64,000 nt of DNA, taken from Macrosoma leucophasiata (taxonomy: Eukaryota > Arthropoda > Insecta > Lepidoptera > Hedylidae). The notes beneath the pieces are model-generated. The model did not search any database. It was not told the DNA's origin and saw nothing but the letters and a program-made list of their open reading frames with translations. A program made the translations under genes and the position numbers. Positions within the stretch are counted from its first letter, which is position 1. Each line of letters begins with the position of its first letter. Positions 54,411-64,000 of the stretch are shown here, piece by piece. The stretch is taken from the NCBI GenBank assembly GCA_036365455.1, contig JAWQUS010000009.1, forward strand, positions 5,672,001 to 5,736,000, given 5' to 3'.

Positions 54411-54675
54411 CCCAATTGTCGAGTTGCACTTCGGCGCGGGCTCGTGGCGGAGTGCAGGAGGCGCGGAGTGCGCGCGCGCAGCCGGACTCGTGCCCGCTGC
54501 CCGCTAGTTACTCGCTCCTAGTCCGTCTCGTCGACCACCCGCGTCTCCGCGTTTTCCACTTCTCTCTCCGCACGTGCGTATACACCCTCGACCCGGTCTT
54601 CCGAGAACACGATAATGGGCCGATAACGGCTAATTGGCTGTCTATTTTGATATCGCGAGTGCAGTGCCGAGTGGT
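54411..54675 (+). promoter_or_regulatory. GC-rich promoter and 5' UTR of the membrane-protein gene at 54676
   Basis: A CpG-rich block (GTGCGCGCGCGCAGCCGGAC) directly upstream of the start codon, unlike the AT-rich surroundings. A short upstream ORF (ATG at 54615, stop at 54624-54626, three codons) precedes the main start and could dampen translation. The transcription start is unknown. Confidence 0.5.
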
Positions 54676-55041
54676 ATGGCCGAAAACTGTGCGTTGATAC
54701 CCGAGGCCGTCACTATGTATACCCAAACGGAGGCGTTGAAGGAAGTGAAGGACATGTCAAAGAATTTAGTCAGTGGGGACTTTGAGAGGCAGTACAGGAA
54801 TGGAGTGATGGAAAAGGGGAGAAGACGGCGAGGCTGCGTGATCTTGGGGGTGACAATCGCTGCCCTCGTGGCGTGGCTGCTGGTGCTGACGGTGGTCAGG
54901 GAGGTGCAGCTCACGAGGCTGCGCTCCGAAGTCGACCAGCTTGCTGCAAACATGATCGCGATTACAGCGAATGTGAATTCTTTAAATATGAAGATCAGTA
55001 ACAACAGATTGTTGAATGACTTAAAGACTTTGGAAGATACG
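54676..55041 (+). CDS. First coding exon of a type II membrane protein with coiled-coil stem (partial)
   Basis: Begins MAENCALIPEAVTMYTQTEA; the ATG has G at -3 and at +4. The 122 residues comprise an acidic-to-basic cytoplasmic part (1-52, ending RRRRGC), one membrane segment at about 54-74 (VILGVTIAALVAWLLVLTVV), and a heptad-like stem (VQLTRLRSEVDQLAANMIAI and on) with no cysteine. It ends after LKTLEDT at the donor ACG|GTAAGT in phase 0. Such a layout (short basic tail, single anchor, coiled-coil stem) fits TNF-type ligands, C-type lectin receptors or collagen-like type II proteins. It does not resemble the eiger N-terminus at 8.8 kb. Later exons decide its identity and are not certainly in the window. 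Confidence 0.72.
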
Positions 55042-57440
55042 GTAAGTCGCATGTTTTAATTTGTTTATTTTCCAAATGACGTAAGTTATGCGATTTTAAA
55101 ATAGATTTCAATGGCACGTGCAGCAAAATAGTAGCTACATCGCTGAGTGTAACACAGCTGAGTTTAATATTTGCTAAAACTAGTAGTTTTTGCCATTATT
55201 TTTAATTCGGATCATTATTTCGCTAATGTACAAGCAATTGATAAACGTCTCGTTTGATTCAATATATCTAGTGTGTTTGCTATAACCGTTTAATAATGTT
55301 AAGTAGTTGGTTTTATAGCAGTTGGTTTTTAGAGCGTGTGACAACTTATTACGTGTTTTATTACCGTATTGTTCGCTGAATTACGATTCTCGAAGAATAA
55401 TGGTCTTCTAGATGCGTCTGTCGGTTAAGATACAATGTTTATTTTAAATACTGATTAAAGATAAAAGATTAACAATTCAAATAACCTTTACAAGGGAATA
55501 GTTAATGAGTTGAGAAGGAAACATGCTAGTGATAATTTTATCATACAAGTAATCGAGTGTAACGAGTGGAATTTGTAAGTACGCGTCAACTACATAATTC
55601 CTAGAACCATTATTGGAGATGTAGTTGCGTGAGATAACAAGTAAAGGCCATGGATGCTTTTAATTTACATAGAGAAGTATGGGTGACAAAAAGACCCGAT
55701 GTCACAAATCCAAAAAACTTAGTTTGATTTGTATGACAAAGCGAGACGAGACAAGACGAAACCAACTTATTTTGATGATGAATTCTTCATCACAACCGAC
55801 CTTCTGACTCCTTTTTATTAGACTTCGTTCACCTACAGCAGTCTAAACAAACAGAAGCATAAACAAACAAACTTATTCAATCGGGGATTTTCTCGGAAAG
55901 ACTGTTTCCTGTGAGTTACGACCTTTGAGAGTACCTATTGGATTAATGAAACGATAGATTCAATTGATAATGAGGTCACACATTGAAGCATAGCTTTTGT
56001 ACCTAATATCTCGGTCACGTTGAAAATATAAGTACATTCGATTAATTATTGAGTTCGTTAGAGTTTTCTTAAAATCCATTTTTGAAATTCTTCACAAAAA
56101 CTAAATGAAAACAAATATGCAGTAGGCATCGGAGTTCCATGAACAATTAGCTAACATTTGTACAGTTAAATAAACAATTGGATTTAATCGTCAAACATTA
56201 GATGTGGTTACACCCACTGTTGTGTGAACATAATGACTGGTTGTCATTAGAAAGAATGTTTTCAATTGAATTGAATGACAAGACGTAAAATTGATAAAGT
56301 TATTGTCGTTAAGGTTTTTGTCATTTTACGTACCTACTAGTTAAAAGTTATATGTACAGCAAATAGAAAAGCCATATGAAATAAATGAAATTGCTTTAAA
56401 GCAGTACCAAGTGAATATTTTAGAAATTTAGTAATAAAAGTTGTATTTCCAGCTTATATACCAAATGTTGGCAAACGTATCAATTTAAAAAGTAATTAGA
56501 ATATAAATAAAGGCTTTGGTGTTGGGCTCCAGCAGCTATAAAACAAAAAGTGTAGTTAGCACCTAAATCACAAATCAAAATAGACTAATACAAGATTTTA
56601 CGGATACCAAAACGGTAGAATATATTCATAATCCGGAAGAAACAAAAAGTCCAATTAACATGGACCATTGAGTCGACGCCGGCCGGCGCTGTCACGAATG
56701 ATATGGTGGTATCAAACAGGTTTCGCTGCCACAAACCAGTTTGTCGGTTACACATGTAAACAAAAACTTCTACAGCGTTGCAAAACTTTACTTCCCATAA
56801 GATAAATAAGGGATTAGCCGATAAAAAACTGAAATCCGTATCCATTCATAAAAACAATCATAATAATAATTGGTTGGCAGTTCAATTAACGTACAATCTG
56901 TATTTTAAACGAATAGTATTTCGAATAATAAGCAACACAATAAAGGTTGATTTTAGCACAGAATAGATAAAGATTTTAGGTTACTGTTTGGTGCGTAGTA
57001 ACCAGACCGGATTGAAAATAAGTGTAGATTTAATAAAATTACTATTATTTATGTCAAGTAGTTAAATCGTGCCCATGATATAATTAGTAAATGTTGTTTT
57101 GATTAGTATCAGTTTACTAAATATAAGATAGATTATAAGAATAAGCAAAACAACAAAATACGAAATCGCAATTGAGCTGATTCGTCGTACACCATATTTA
57201 CATCTTCAACATTTCATTCCATTTCTTGATCTAAAACAGACATTATAGAAAATATAGTATTATTGTTGTTAAAACTAAGTACATGTTGAATTTTTGGAAA
57301 TAATGTACCTAGTACAGAATTATCTAACCCAGCTAGGATGTTTTGTTTCAATGATTTGATGATCATTATTCCCACTTATAAACAAGCCTGTGTCGAAGTC
57401 AATTAGTATATAACTACATAATCTACGTTTTTTTTATTAA
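55042..57440. other. Start of the long first intron of the 54676 gene
   Basis: AT-rich, notably poor in the repeat families that fill the rest of the window. Opens with the donor GTAAGT. No further exon with good splice sites was seen. A T-rich acceptor at about 57709 (ACTTTGGTGCAG) opens 30 codons but has no usable donor. Confidence 0.45.
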
Positions 57441-57443
57441 GAA

Positions 57444-57625
57444 CTAGCTGTTGCCCACGGATTAGCCCGCGTGGATGTCGTTTTATAGTCCCGAATTTTC
57501 TTTGCTATAAACCTCACGGAGCCCGAGACCTTTCCAACAAATGTAAAACCGTGGAAATCGGTTCGTGCGTTCTGGAGTAATAGCGTCAGGAAGGAAAACC
57601 CGACTCATTTTTTTTATTAAGTATT
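57444..57625 (-). repeat. Single copy of the 50.1-50.7 kb retroelement tail unit
   Basis: CTAGCTGTTGCCCACGGATT, CTCACGGAGCCCGAGACC and AGCGTCAGGAAGGAAAACCC match the tandem units at 50134-50690. Confidence 0.7.
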
Positions 57626-58960
57626 AGTTTTGGTGCCTGTTCAAGTGCAATTTTTGTAGACAATAAAATAAATGTTTAAACTTACGTTCCTATTAACTTT
57701 GGTGCAGGAGCGAATTTGGTTCATTGCTTTTTATAGACAATGCTCGAAAAGAAAAGAGCTAAGGAGAATTTCTGTCCATTTAATCATAATAAATGTTTGA
57801 CAAGTTAATGTTTTTGAAACATTAATATTTAGTATACCAATTTTAGTCTTCCAGGGGTCTAATGAAGACTATTTTAAAATCTGTATCCGGACTACGAGTC
57901 GAGTCCTGTTTGGGAAAACCTAAACTACTTTGGGTTTTAGGTTAGGTTAGGTTCTGCCTACTGCGTAAGGGACTTGGTATGAAGATACATAATTTATTTT
58001 TGATGAATGATTTTATTTTATTTTCTGATGGATGTCCATATTATATATCCATCCATATTCCCCAATCTGACTTAGACACATATCACTACTGTGCCCGGCA
58101 GTTCTGGCTTATTATTCAAAATTTCTAAATTCGACCAAAGTTATAAAAGTTATATACGAGTATAAGAGACAACAGTAATGTTTTGGACATGGATGCAGTA
58201 GGTACTACTAGGTACAACAGTATGATCTCGACCCAGTTCTGGAAATTGGTCACGTTTCGATGTGTCGGGACCGATCTATCACTGACAGGACTATTATAGC
58301 CAATAAGTCTGATAAAGTGGTTATAGATCGATGGGAGCGTCACGCAATTATTGTCCGTATTACGATCACTCACGATGAGAATATCATACACAGAGAAAAA
58401 ATAAACAATTTAGGGGTTCGTCGGTAAATCCTCAAGAATTTCGGCAGCCTAACATGGCAGATCCTGTAAAAAAGATGCTCTTTCTCTTTTTTAATTTAGA
58501 ACTGTTAGTTTCGTCGCTATGCTCCCAATTTTTGTCTTTTTGTATTACGTGAAACTTTCAAATTAAAAAGATAGGTATTTAATAGACAGAACATATCCAC
58601 TTAATTTATAATTTTGATAAATTAGTATTTTGGTCGTTATTCCATAGACCTGATCTCCAATCTTAGATTGCGTGATCAGCTAAGTTACCAAACTGAGCTG
58701 ATATTTAACGCAACTTAGTAAACATAGAGCATAGAGTTGCATTAATCTCTAATGCTAGACCATTTGTAATCTAATATGCTAAATGATGATGGTGAACTTG
58801 TGTTTCAGAGGTCATAGGTTCGAATTCCGACATAAGTCAAAAATATAGATGTCTGTTTATGGTTGTAGTAGGTACCCATTGATTGATACGATGAGTACGT
58901 TCTTATCTCATAATTCTGTTGCCCGTATATATCGTAATTTCTTACATTTTAAACTTTTTT
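57626..58960. other. Intron sequence with minor repeat scraps
   Basis: A LINE 3' end scrap lies at 57950-57990 (TGCGTAAGGGACTTGGTATG). A tRNA-T-arm-like piece (GGTTCGAATTCCGACATAAG) lies at 58817. Otherwise AT-rich with no gene. Confidence 0.35.
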
Positions 58961-59248
58961 ATATTGTAAAGAAGGTTGGCAATGTAAACAAGCATGCAGC
59001 TCACATTGATATTAAGTGATGCCTGCAGTGTATAGACGTCTACACAAAAACCAGAGGTCAAAATGTAGATGCGTTGCCACCCCTGAGATCTAAGTTGTTA
59101 TGTCTCTGTGATAGTTATTACGGGGCCATACATTACCATCTAACCGGCACACGACGATAGAGCTGAACACTAACATTTGCCACCAGGTAGAGGTAATGCG
59201 GTGGGGCCTACGCACGCGAGCTCCATTACTAGAGCTCTATCACCAGTG
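58961..59248 (-). mobile_element. Family A SINE, subtype 2
   Basis: GGCAATGTAAACAAGCATGC, the subtype 2 variant (GTCTCTGTGATAGTTATTAC on this strand) and the 5' end GAGCTCTATCACCAGTG. Confidence 0.75.
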
Positions 59249-59930
59249 AAAACTGACAAAAACATTTCTCAAGAATATTATGATGATACGAAGTACCTAC
59301 TACTTTACGTAGAGAAAATTTCACGTTGAGTCGTTTCATACTTTAGAAGTTTGGAAACATACAAGTTACAAAAAAACACATTTATGTCTTTGTGGAAAAT
59401 GTGCCTTATATACCTATTAATATACAATTTTACATTTTGAACAAAGTCCAGTCTCTCAATTTTTTTTTTAGTTTTTGCTTCATTTACATCTATACTGGAA
59501 ATTTAATTTATGTTTGTTGAATTGTATTTTGTGCTAAGTCATTAACATATTTTGATATCATGCGTTAAAAGTAGTTTTTTAAGTGTTTACAAGAAGTCAA
59601 CATTGGTGTAATCGGTACGTTTTCTTAATTTACTTATAAGTTGTACACAGGTCATTCAATTGTTATTAAATTGCGCAGTGACATATTTTTACATGTTAAC
59701 AGCTAATTGACTTATCAACAACTATGGAATAGAATTTAATCAACACGTAACATTATATTACGGCTTCTGGACTGCATATGAGATTGTTAGTCAGTAAATG
59801 ATGAACGGTGAACATTGCAACATTCGACTTTTCATCACCTACATTGATGTAACTTGTATCTATCATAGGTATTGGACGTATTAGTACACTACTTAGATGA
59901 GCCGGATGCATTCTACTCTCTTCCTCTCTT
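59249..59930. other. AT-rich intron sequence
   Basis: No gene, repeat or RNA recognised. Confidence 0.3.
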
Positions 59931-59934
59931 TTTT

Positions 59935-60212
59935 ACTGGTGGTAGAGCTCCAGTGACAGAGCTCGCGGGCGTAGGCACCACCGCATTACTTAATATACTT
60001 GCCGCTAAATGGCATTCAGCACTATCGTGTTCCGGTCAGGTGGTAATGTACGGCCCTGTAATTTCCGGCACAGTGGACCTTAGGCCTCAGGAGTGGCAAC
60101 GCATCTGCATTTTGACCTTGGTCTTTGTGTGGGTGTCTATAGGCTGCAGTCATCGCTTAACATCAATGTGAACTGCATGCTTGTTTGCCACTTCCATAAC
60201 ATAAAAAAAAAA
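59935..60212 (+). mobile_element. Family A SINE, near full length
   Basis: ACTGGTGGTAGAGCTCCAGT to CCACTTCCATAACAT plus A10, with small deletions at GCCGCTAAATGGCATTCAGC and CACAGTGGACCTTAGG. Confidence 0.85.
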
Positions 60213-61084
60213 GAATCACCAATCAATTTTACTTACGAAGAATTTACGAGAGGTAGCTGTGTTTTGAAGATTTATTAGTTTTTTGATTACAAACAATCAC
60301 ACAGTCAATCAAAGTTTTATCCCAGATACAAGAATAACAACAGCTTTACTTTCAACACAGAAATATCGTGATTCGTATCAGATGAGTCGTCCCACTGCGT
60401 TCTACTGGTTGTAGATTGTAGAATAATTTAGGAAACGTGTATCTTTAAGTATCTTTCAGATCTATTCATTGCCTGTGTTACTAGTAAGTAAAACATAGTA
60501 CGTTGTTATGTTGTCTATCATCGACTGGCGATATTCCAACAAACGTGTGTAAACTTCAGTCCGATGTCTATATATAATTTGGTTCGATGAAAATTTTACG
60601 TGTGACCACCTTCGCTGACGTCTTAGCATTTCTGTTTTCGTTTGGCGATGCTAAATATTTCAAATATAAATCGATTACGTAATCGCATGAATGGATTCCA
60701 AATAAAGAAGTGGATATTTATAGTTTCTCTAGTTTCTTTATACAATAATAACGTAGCTTGAAGCCTGTTAAGAATAAAAACTAAAGCGGTTTTAGACATC
60801 TAAGAAAAAAATGATTTTATGATTTTAAAAATGAGGGCACAATGTGAGTCCCTGATTTTGATGGAACTTTAATAATGTTATCATGTAAAACAATATCGAC
60901 ATTTATTTAAAAAAAAAAATCATTTCTTAAAAACCAAACACTAACATTAGTTTTATTATTTTTGACCTAGACAGCGAAAGATAAACGCTTTATGGACTTT
61001 CGTTTGTTTTGATCATTCCTATCCAAGGATAACTAATGTAATTTTTTTATTTAAATAAAATTTGAAAAAGTATAATTTAAAAAT
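60213..61084. other. AT-rich intron sequence
   Basis: No gene or recognised repeat. Confidence 0.3.
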
Positions 61085-61300
61085 GTGCATGGTTGCAGAG
61101 GCCCAGGAAGACCAAGACTGACCTACCATGACCAAGTAGAGTTCTGTCTGATGGTGGGGTCAAAAGTCTTAGGAATCGACGTGCATGTATCTATGAATTG
61201 AATGATGAACGTAGATGAGGCACGGGAAGTGTATTAAGACCGGCATATCTGGCGCTCCACACTCTCTGTCAACCTCGTTAGGGACCTGGCGTGGAAATAT
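61085..61300 (+). pseudogene. RTE-like LINE C-terminal scrap
   Basis: GGTTGCAGAGGCCCAGGAAG codes the GCRGPGRPRL block, followed by a decayed end (TCTGGCGCTCCACACTCTCT, GGGACCTGGCGTGG). Same family as 53.6-53.86 kb. Confidence 0.65.
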
Positions 61301-61412
61301 ATATAATTTAAAACTTAAATTAATTTAGTCTTTATGAACAGTTTTGTAAGGTTGATGGACAGGTTTATTAAAACATTTAGTAAAATCTTTTCTTTATTTA
61401 TTCGTAGTACAG

Positions 61413-61442
61413 TTGAAAGCACGAGCAAATAAAAGCAGAAAG
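61413..61442 (+). CDS. Candidate 30-base exon of the 54676 gene (tentative)
   Basis: A T-rich stretch followed by TAGTACAG gives a plausible acceptor. The next 30 bases code LKARANKSRK in phase 0, matching the phase 0 donor at 55041, and end before GTCTAAGT, a weak donor. A basic run after a coiled-coil stem is where TNF-type ligands such as ectodysplasin carry their furin site. The weak donor and very short length make this uncertain. Confidence 0.25.
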
Positions 61443-61458
61443 GTCTAAGTACAGCAAA

Positions 61459-61640
61459 TTACGTCACATTGAAGATAGAAAATGAATTCAGTATGGCAGG
61501 TGCCTCTGGAATAAAAAAGCCATACGAAGAACAAAGTATGCATTTAATGACACCGGCATACGATGGGAGCGAACTATTAAAAGTTAATGATACTCAACCG
61601 GCGATACTTCGCATCCTTCTCACGACTGTTTTTTTATGAC
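61459..61640 (+). other. Unrecognised open frame after the candidate micro-exon
   Basis: An open frame reads ANYVTLKIENEFSMAGASGI, then KKPYEEQSMHLMTPAYDGSE and LLKVNDTQPAILRI before a stop at about 61637. It could be an exon or remnant; an acceptor-like AAGTACAG precedes it. No domain recognised and no good donor. Confidence 0.2.
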
Positions 61641-62405
61641 ATAACAATAATTCGTAAAGAATCTAGTATCTTATTTTGATTAAAATTATTTCTTTCTGTT
61701 GTTATTATTTCGGATTTAAAATGTTTGCAAATTCTTACTAAATGTATAAGACTTCAAATAAGAATAGCTGCTTGCGGTTTCAATCACAGAAAAATAAATT
61801 ATTTTGTTTCTGTGGTCCCTTTACATTCTGAAAACGTTAACAAACAGAACATCTATTGCAAACGGTCGGTTAACTTGGATGGTGTAGGTTTTGTTAGCAT
61901 AAATAAAAAGTATAATGTTCAATGACCAAAAACATTTTGCATCAATTTAAATATTTTCTCCATAGATTCCCGGTACTATAGTTTTGGAATCTGTATGTAT
62001 CCTACACATTGTATTGATATAAATATGGTAAAATGTCCATGGATATATGAGTATATTCTATTTATTAGTCACAGGCTTACAAATACGGGGATTTAAGATA
62101 TGTTTTTGTTCATCCCGGAGAAACTTCAGACAATAGTATAATTGGATTACAGTTTAAGTCTTCATTATTAAGTAAGTTGAAGTTAAGCCTGTGATTAGCA
62201 ACCTCGAAGAAGGATTACTAAATCTTAATTTACTTAATGCATGAATAAAATCCTTGTACACCTTTAAACCGTGTTGCGCGCACGAAGGAGTAGATATTCG
62301 ACTTTACATAATTATATTATTTTTTGCGAAGAAGGAAGAAAAACATCTAGAAGATAAAATTGATATTAATATAAAGTTGTATATTGTAGTAAAATTAATT
62401 AATCA
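61641..62405. other. AT-rich sequence, no gene seen
   Basis: Nothing recognised. Confidence 0.3.
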
Positions 62406-62407
62406 GT

Positions 62408-62468
62408 CTGCTGGTAGAGTTCCAGTGGAGTTTGAGGGCGTAGGCACCTCCGCATTTCCTAATATACA
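62408..62468 (+). mobile_element. Family A SINE, 5' fragment
   Basis: CTGGTAGAGTTCCAGTGGAG and GGGCGTAGGCACCTCCGCAT, then cut off after CCTAATATAC. Confidence 0.6.
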
Positions 62469-62687
62469 AAATTGCAGACGGAAAGTTAACCTATGACTAA
62501 CTTCGAAAATAATACAGATGTTTCTTTAAATACGTATGTTGTGTCAAAAGCCAAATACAAATTGAGTTTCAAGGTTAAATTGAAGGCAGATAAGACATCA
62601 ATAGTAGTGTCGTATACCTATTATCTTTTGTCTGAAAAGAATTTACAATCTACGTCACCTACTGGTGTTATTAATTTATTCAAAAAG

Positions 62688-62973
62688 TAACTGCACTGTA
62701 TTCCCGGAAGGAGTCGAGGTTAATGCATTTACGAGCAAAGATCCATGATTCGCCAGTTACGTTTTGTCCCAAGTCACAGGTGGTGAGGCTATTGACATCT
62801 CCGAGTACAATATCAAATCCACTCTGGGCAACTTCCAGAAAACGGAAAAATCCTTACTTCACGGCAAGTAAGGATTTTTCCGTGGAAGTGGCAGGACCCT
62901 GGGAACGAATTAACGAACTCAGGACCCCAGCTTATCAGAAGTGGTCTGCTACCATTAGATTACTGAGGCAGAT
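62688..62973 (-). mobile_element. Family B SINE with an internal hairpin
   Basis: The tail (TGCACTGTATTCCCGGAAGG) is at the left and the tRNA-like head (reverse of CTAATGGTAGCAGACCAC) at the right. At 62842-62883 a perfect 18-bp hairpin replaces part of the body. Confidence 0.65.
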
Positions 62974-63557
62974 AAATTATTTATTAAATTATAATTTAAT
63001 TTCTGAAAAATAAATTTAACAATCCTTTGTCATATTGATCTTTTGATTTTCCTTTCTGGATAGTGTGCCTCTCGATTGTGTGTTGAGAATATTTTTAATA
63101 CATATTTTCTTTTTTCGGACTCTTTCAAAAGTATTTTTTAGTCATCTATTCACCACAAGTACTTTCATTTCAGTTATTGTGTCTTTGACTATGTTTATCT
63201 AACGAAAAACGAAATGTTTTTTTATATTTAACTCCAATACATCATACATTGTTAGGTTTCTAATTTTGGTAGGTATATGAGATTTTCCCCGAAGGTTTTC
63301 ATTTTTCTATAAGTGCGTAGCACTCATTTATATGTTCTTATTCTATATCTTGCAAGTGTAAGTTATTGTAAGATTGTAAAGTAGGCTCGAATTAGAGAAA
63401 GAAAGCTTTTCATGGAATAATTTTGGGTTAAGGTCTCTGTATTCTCTTTTTAGGTAGGAATTTCAAAATGAAGGCTTCTGTAATCACTTTCCATCATTTG
63501 TCCAGATTTCTAGCTATTAACAACGTAAAAATAAAAAATATGAAGTAAATACTTCAG
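62974..63557. other. AT-rich sequence, no gene seen
   Basis: Nothing recognised. Confidence 0.3.
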
Positions 63558-63709
63558 CACTCGGCCGATCCGAACATTGCAACTTCGAAACGGATCGCAA
63601 CAATTTAGATTGCAAACGATCTTTAAATCGACTCGCTCTCAGCATCTGAATAATAACGGACAACAATTTCATTTGTATTTCTTATTGGACGCTTTTTTGA
63701 CAACCGGAT
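63558..63709 (+). other. Possible exon ending at a strong splice donor
   Basis: 152 bases between an acceptor-like ACTTCAG and the consensus-strength donor GGAT|GTAAGTAT. One frame is open throughout (containing LQLRNGSQQFRLQTIFKSTR and HLYFLLDAFLTTG). It has no recognised domain, and its phase does not join the 54676 exon directly. It could be an untranslated or alternative first exon, or chance. Confidence 0.25.
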
Positions 63710-63796
63710 GTAAGTATCGATCGACAGTCGTCAAAGATGGATTGAGATCAAATATTGGGACTCGCTGTAAATCACAGGTTTAGAGTATTATTATTT

Positions 63797-64000
63797 TTTA
63801 TGTACCTAATGGAAGTGGCAAACAAGCATGCAGTTCACATCGATGTTAAGTGATGACTGCAGCCTATAGACACCCACACAAAGACCGAGGTCAAAATGCA
63901 GATGCGTTACCACTCCTGAGGCCTAAGGTGTTATGCCTCTGTGCCGGAAATTACAGAGCCGTACATTACCACCTCACCGGAACACGATAGTGCTGAACAC
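63797..64000 (-). mobile_element. Family A SINE, cut by the window end
   Basis: AAGTGGCAAACAAGCATGCA, GCCTAAGGTGTTATGCCTCT and CCGGAACACGATAGTGCTGA. The copy continues past base 64000. Confidence 0.85.

Noticed and set aside
1..64000. CRISPR arrays, operons, prophage or plasmid functions
   Set aside because: Introns, SINEs and microsatellites show that this is insect nuclear DNA; the regular repeats are transposons and minisatellites.

Overview
This window reads as a piece of nuclear genome from a moth or butterfly (Lepidoptera). It is AT-rich, introns split the recognisable genes, TACCTAC-type micro-repeats are common, and most of the sequence is transposable-element debris of kinds familiar from lepidopteran genomes: SINEs, RTE-like retroelement tails, CR1/Jockey-type LINE pieces and hAT, mariner and pogo relics. 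Nothing bacterial, plasmid-like or CRISPR-like is visible. The species and the element family names are inference.

Two host genes can be supported. (1) On the minus strand, 8814 to 3142, five exons with matching splice phases give a complete 338-residue type II membrane protein with a C-terminal TNF homology domain. This is the insect TNF ligand Eiger. A GC-rich stretch upstream (about 8815-9300) probably holds its promoter. (2) On the plus strand, 54676-55041 is the first coding exon of another type II membrane protein: 122 residues with a basic cytoplasmic stretch, one membrane segment and a start of coiled coil. It ends at a strong splice donor and has a GC-rich leader before it. Its remaining exons lie far downstream and probably outside the window; a 30-base exon at 61413-61442 is a candidate. 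Its layout recalls a TNF-type ligand, but no TNF domain is visible here.

Region by region: 1-3.1 kb holds an AT-rich stretch, a hAT-type element carrying a mariner fragment, SINE copies and a 431-bp MITE. 3.1-9.3 kb is the eiger gene, whose introns hold two related hAT MITEs with 8-bp target duplications. 9.3-14 kb is gene-poor, with a decayed pogo/LINE/piggyBac composite. 14.1-16.4 kb is a 5'-truncated LINE with an open 646-codon reverse transcriptase frame. 16.5-54 kb is a mosaic of repeats with no convincing host gene, apart from an unrecognised ORF fragment near 48.5 kb. 54.4-64 kb is the 5' end and long first intron of the second membrane-protein gene, with more retroposons.

The most unusual patterns are structural. 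At least six hairpins with 13-32 bp arms and loops of only 2-8 bases sit in or beside repeat copies, as if replication had switched template strand. There are also three longer foldbacks: 110-bp arms at 32.1 kb, 48-bp at 39.2 kb, and 55-bp at 49.3 kb around a tRNA-like core. Several nested insertions have readable target-site duplications. All coordinates and gene models were worked out by eye; no database search was run.
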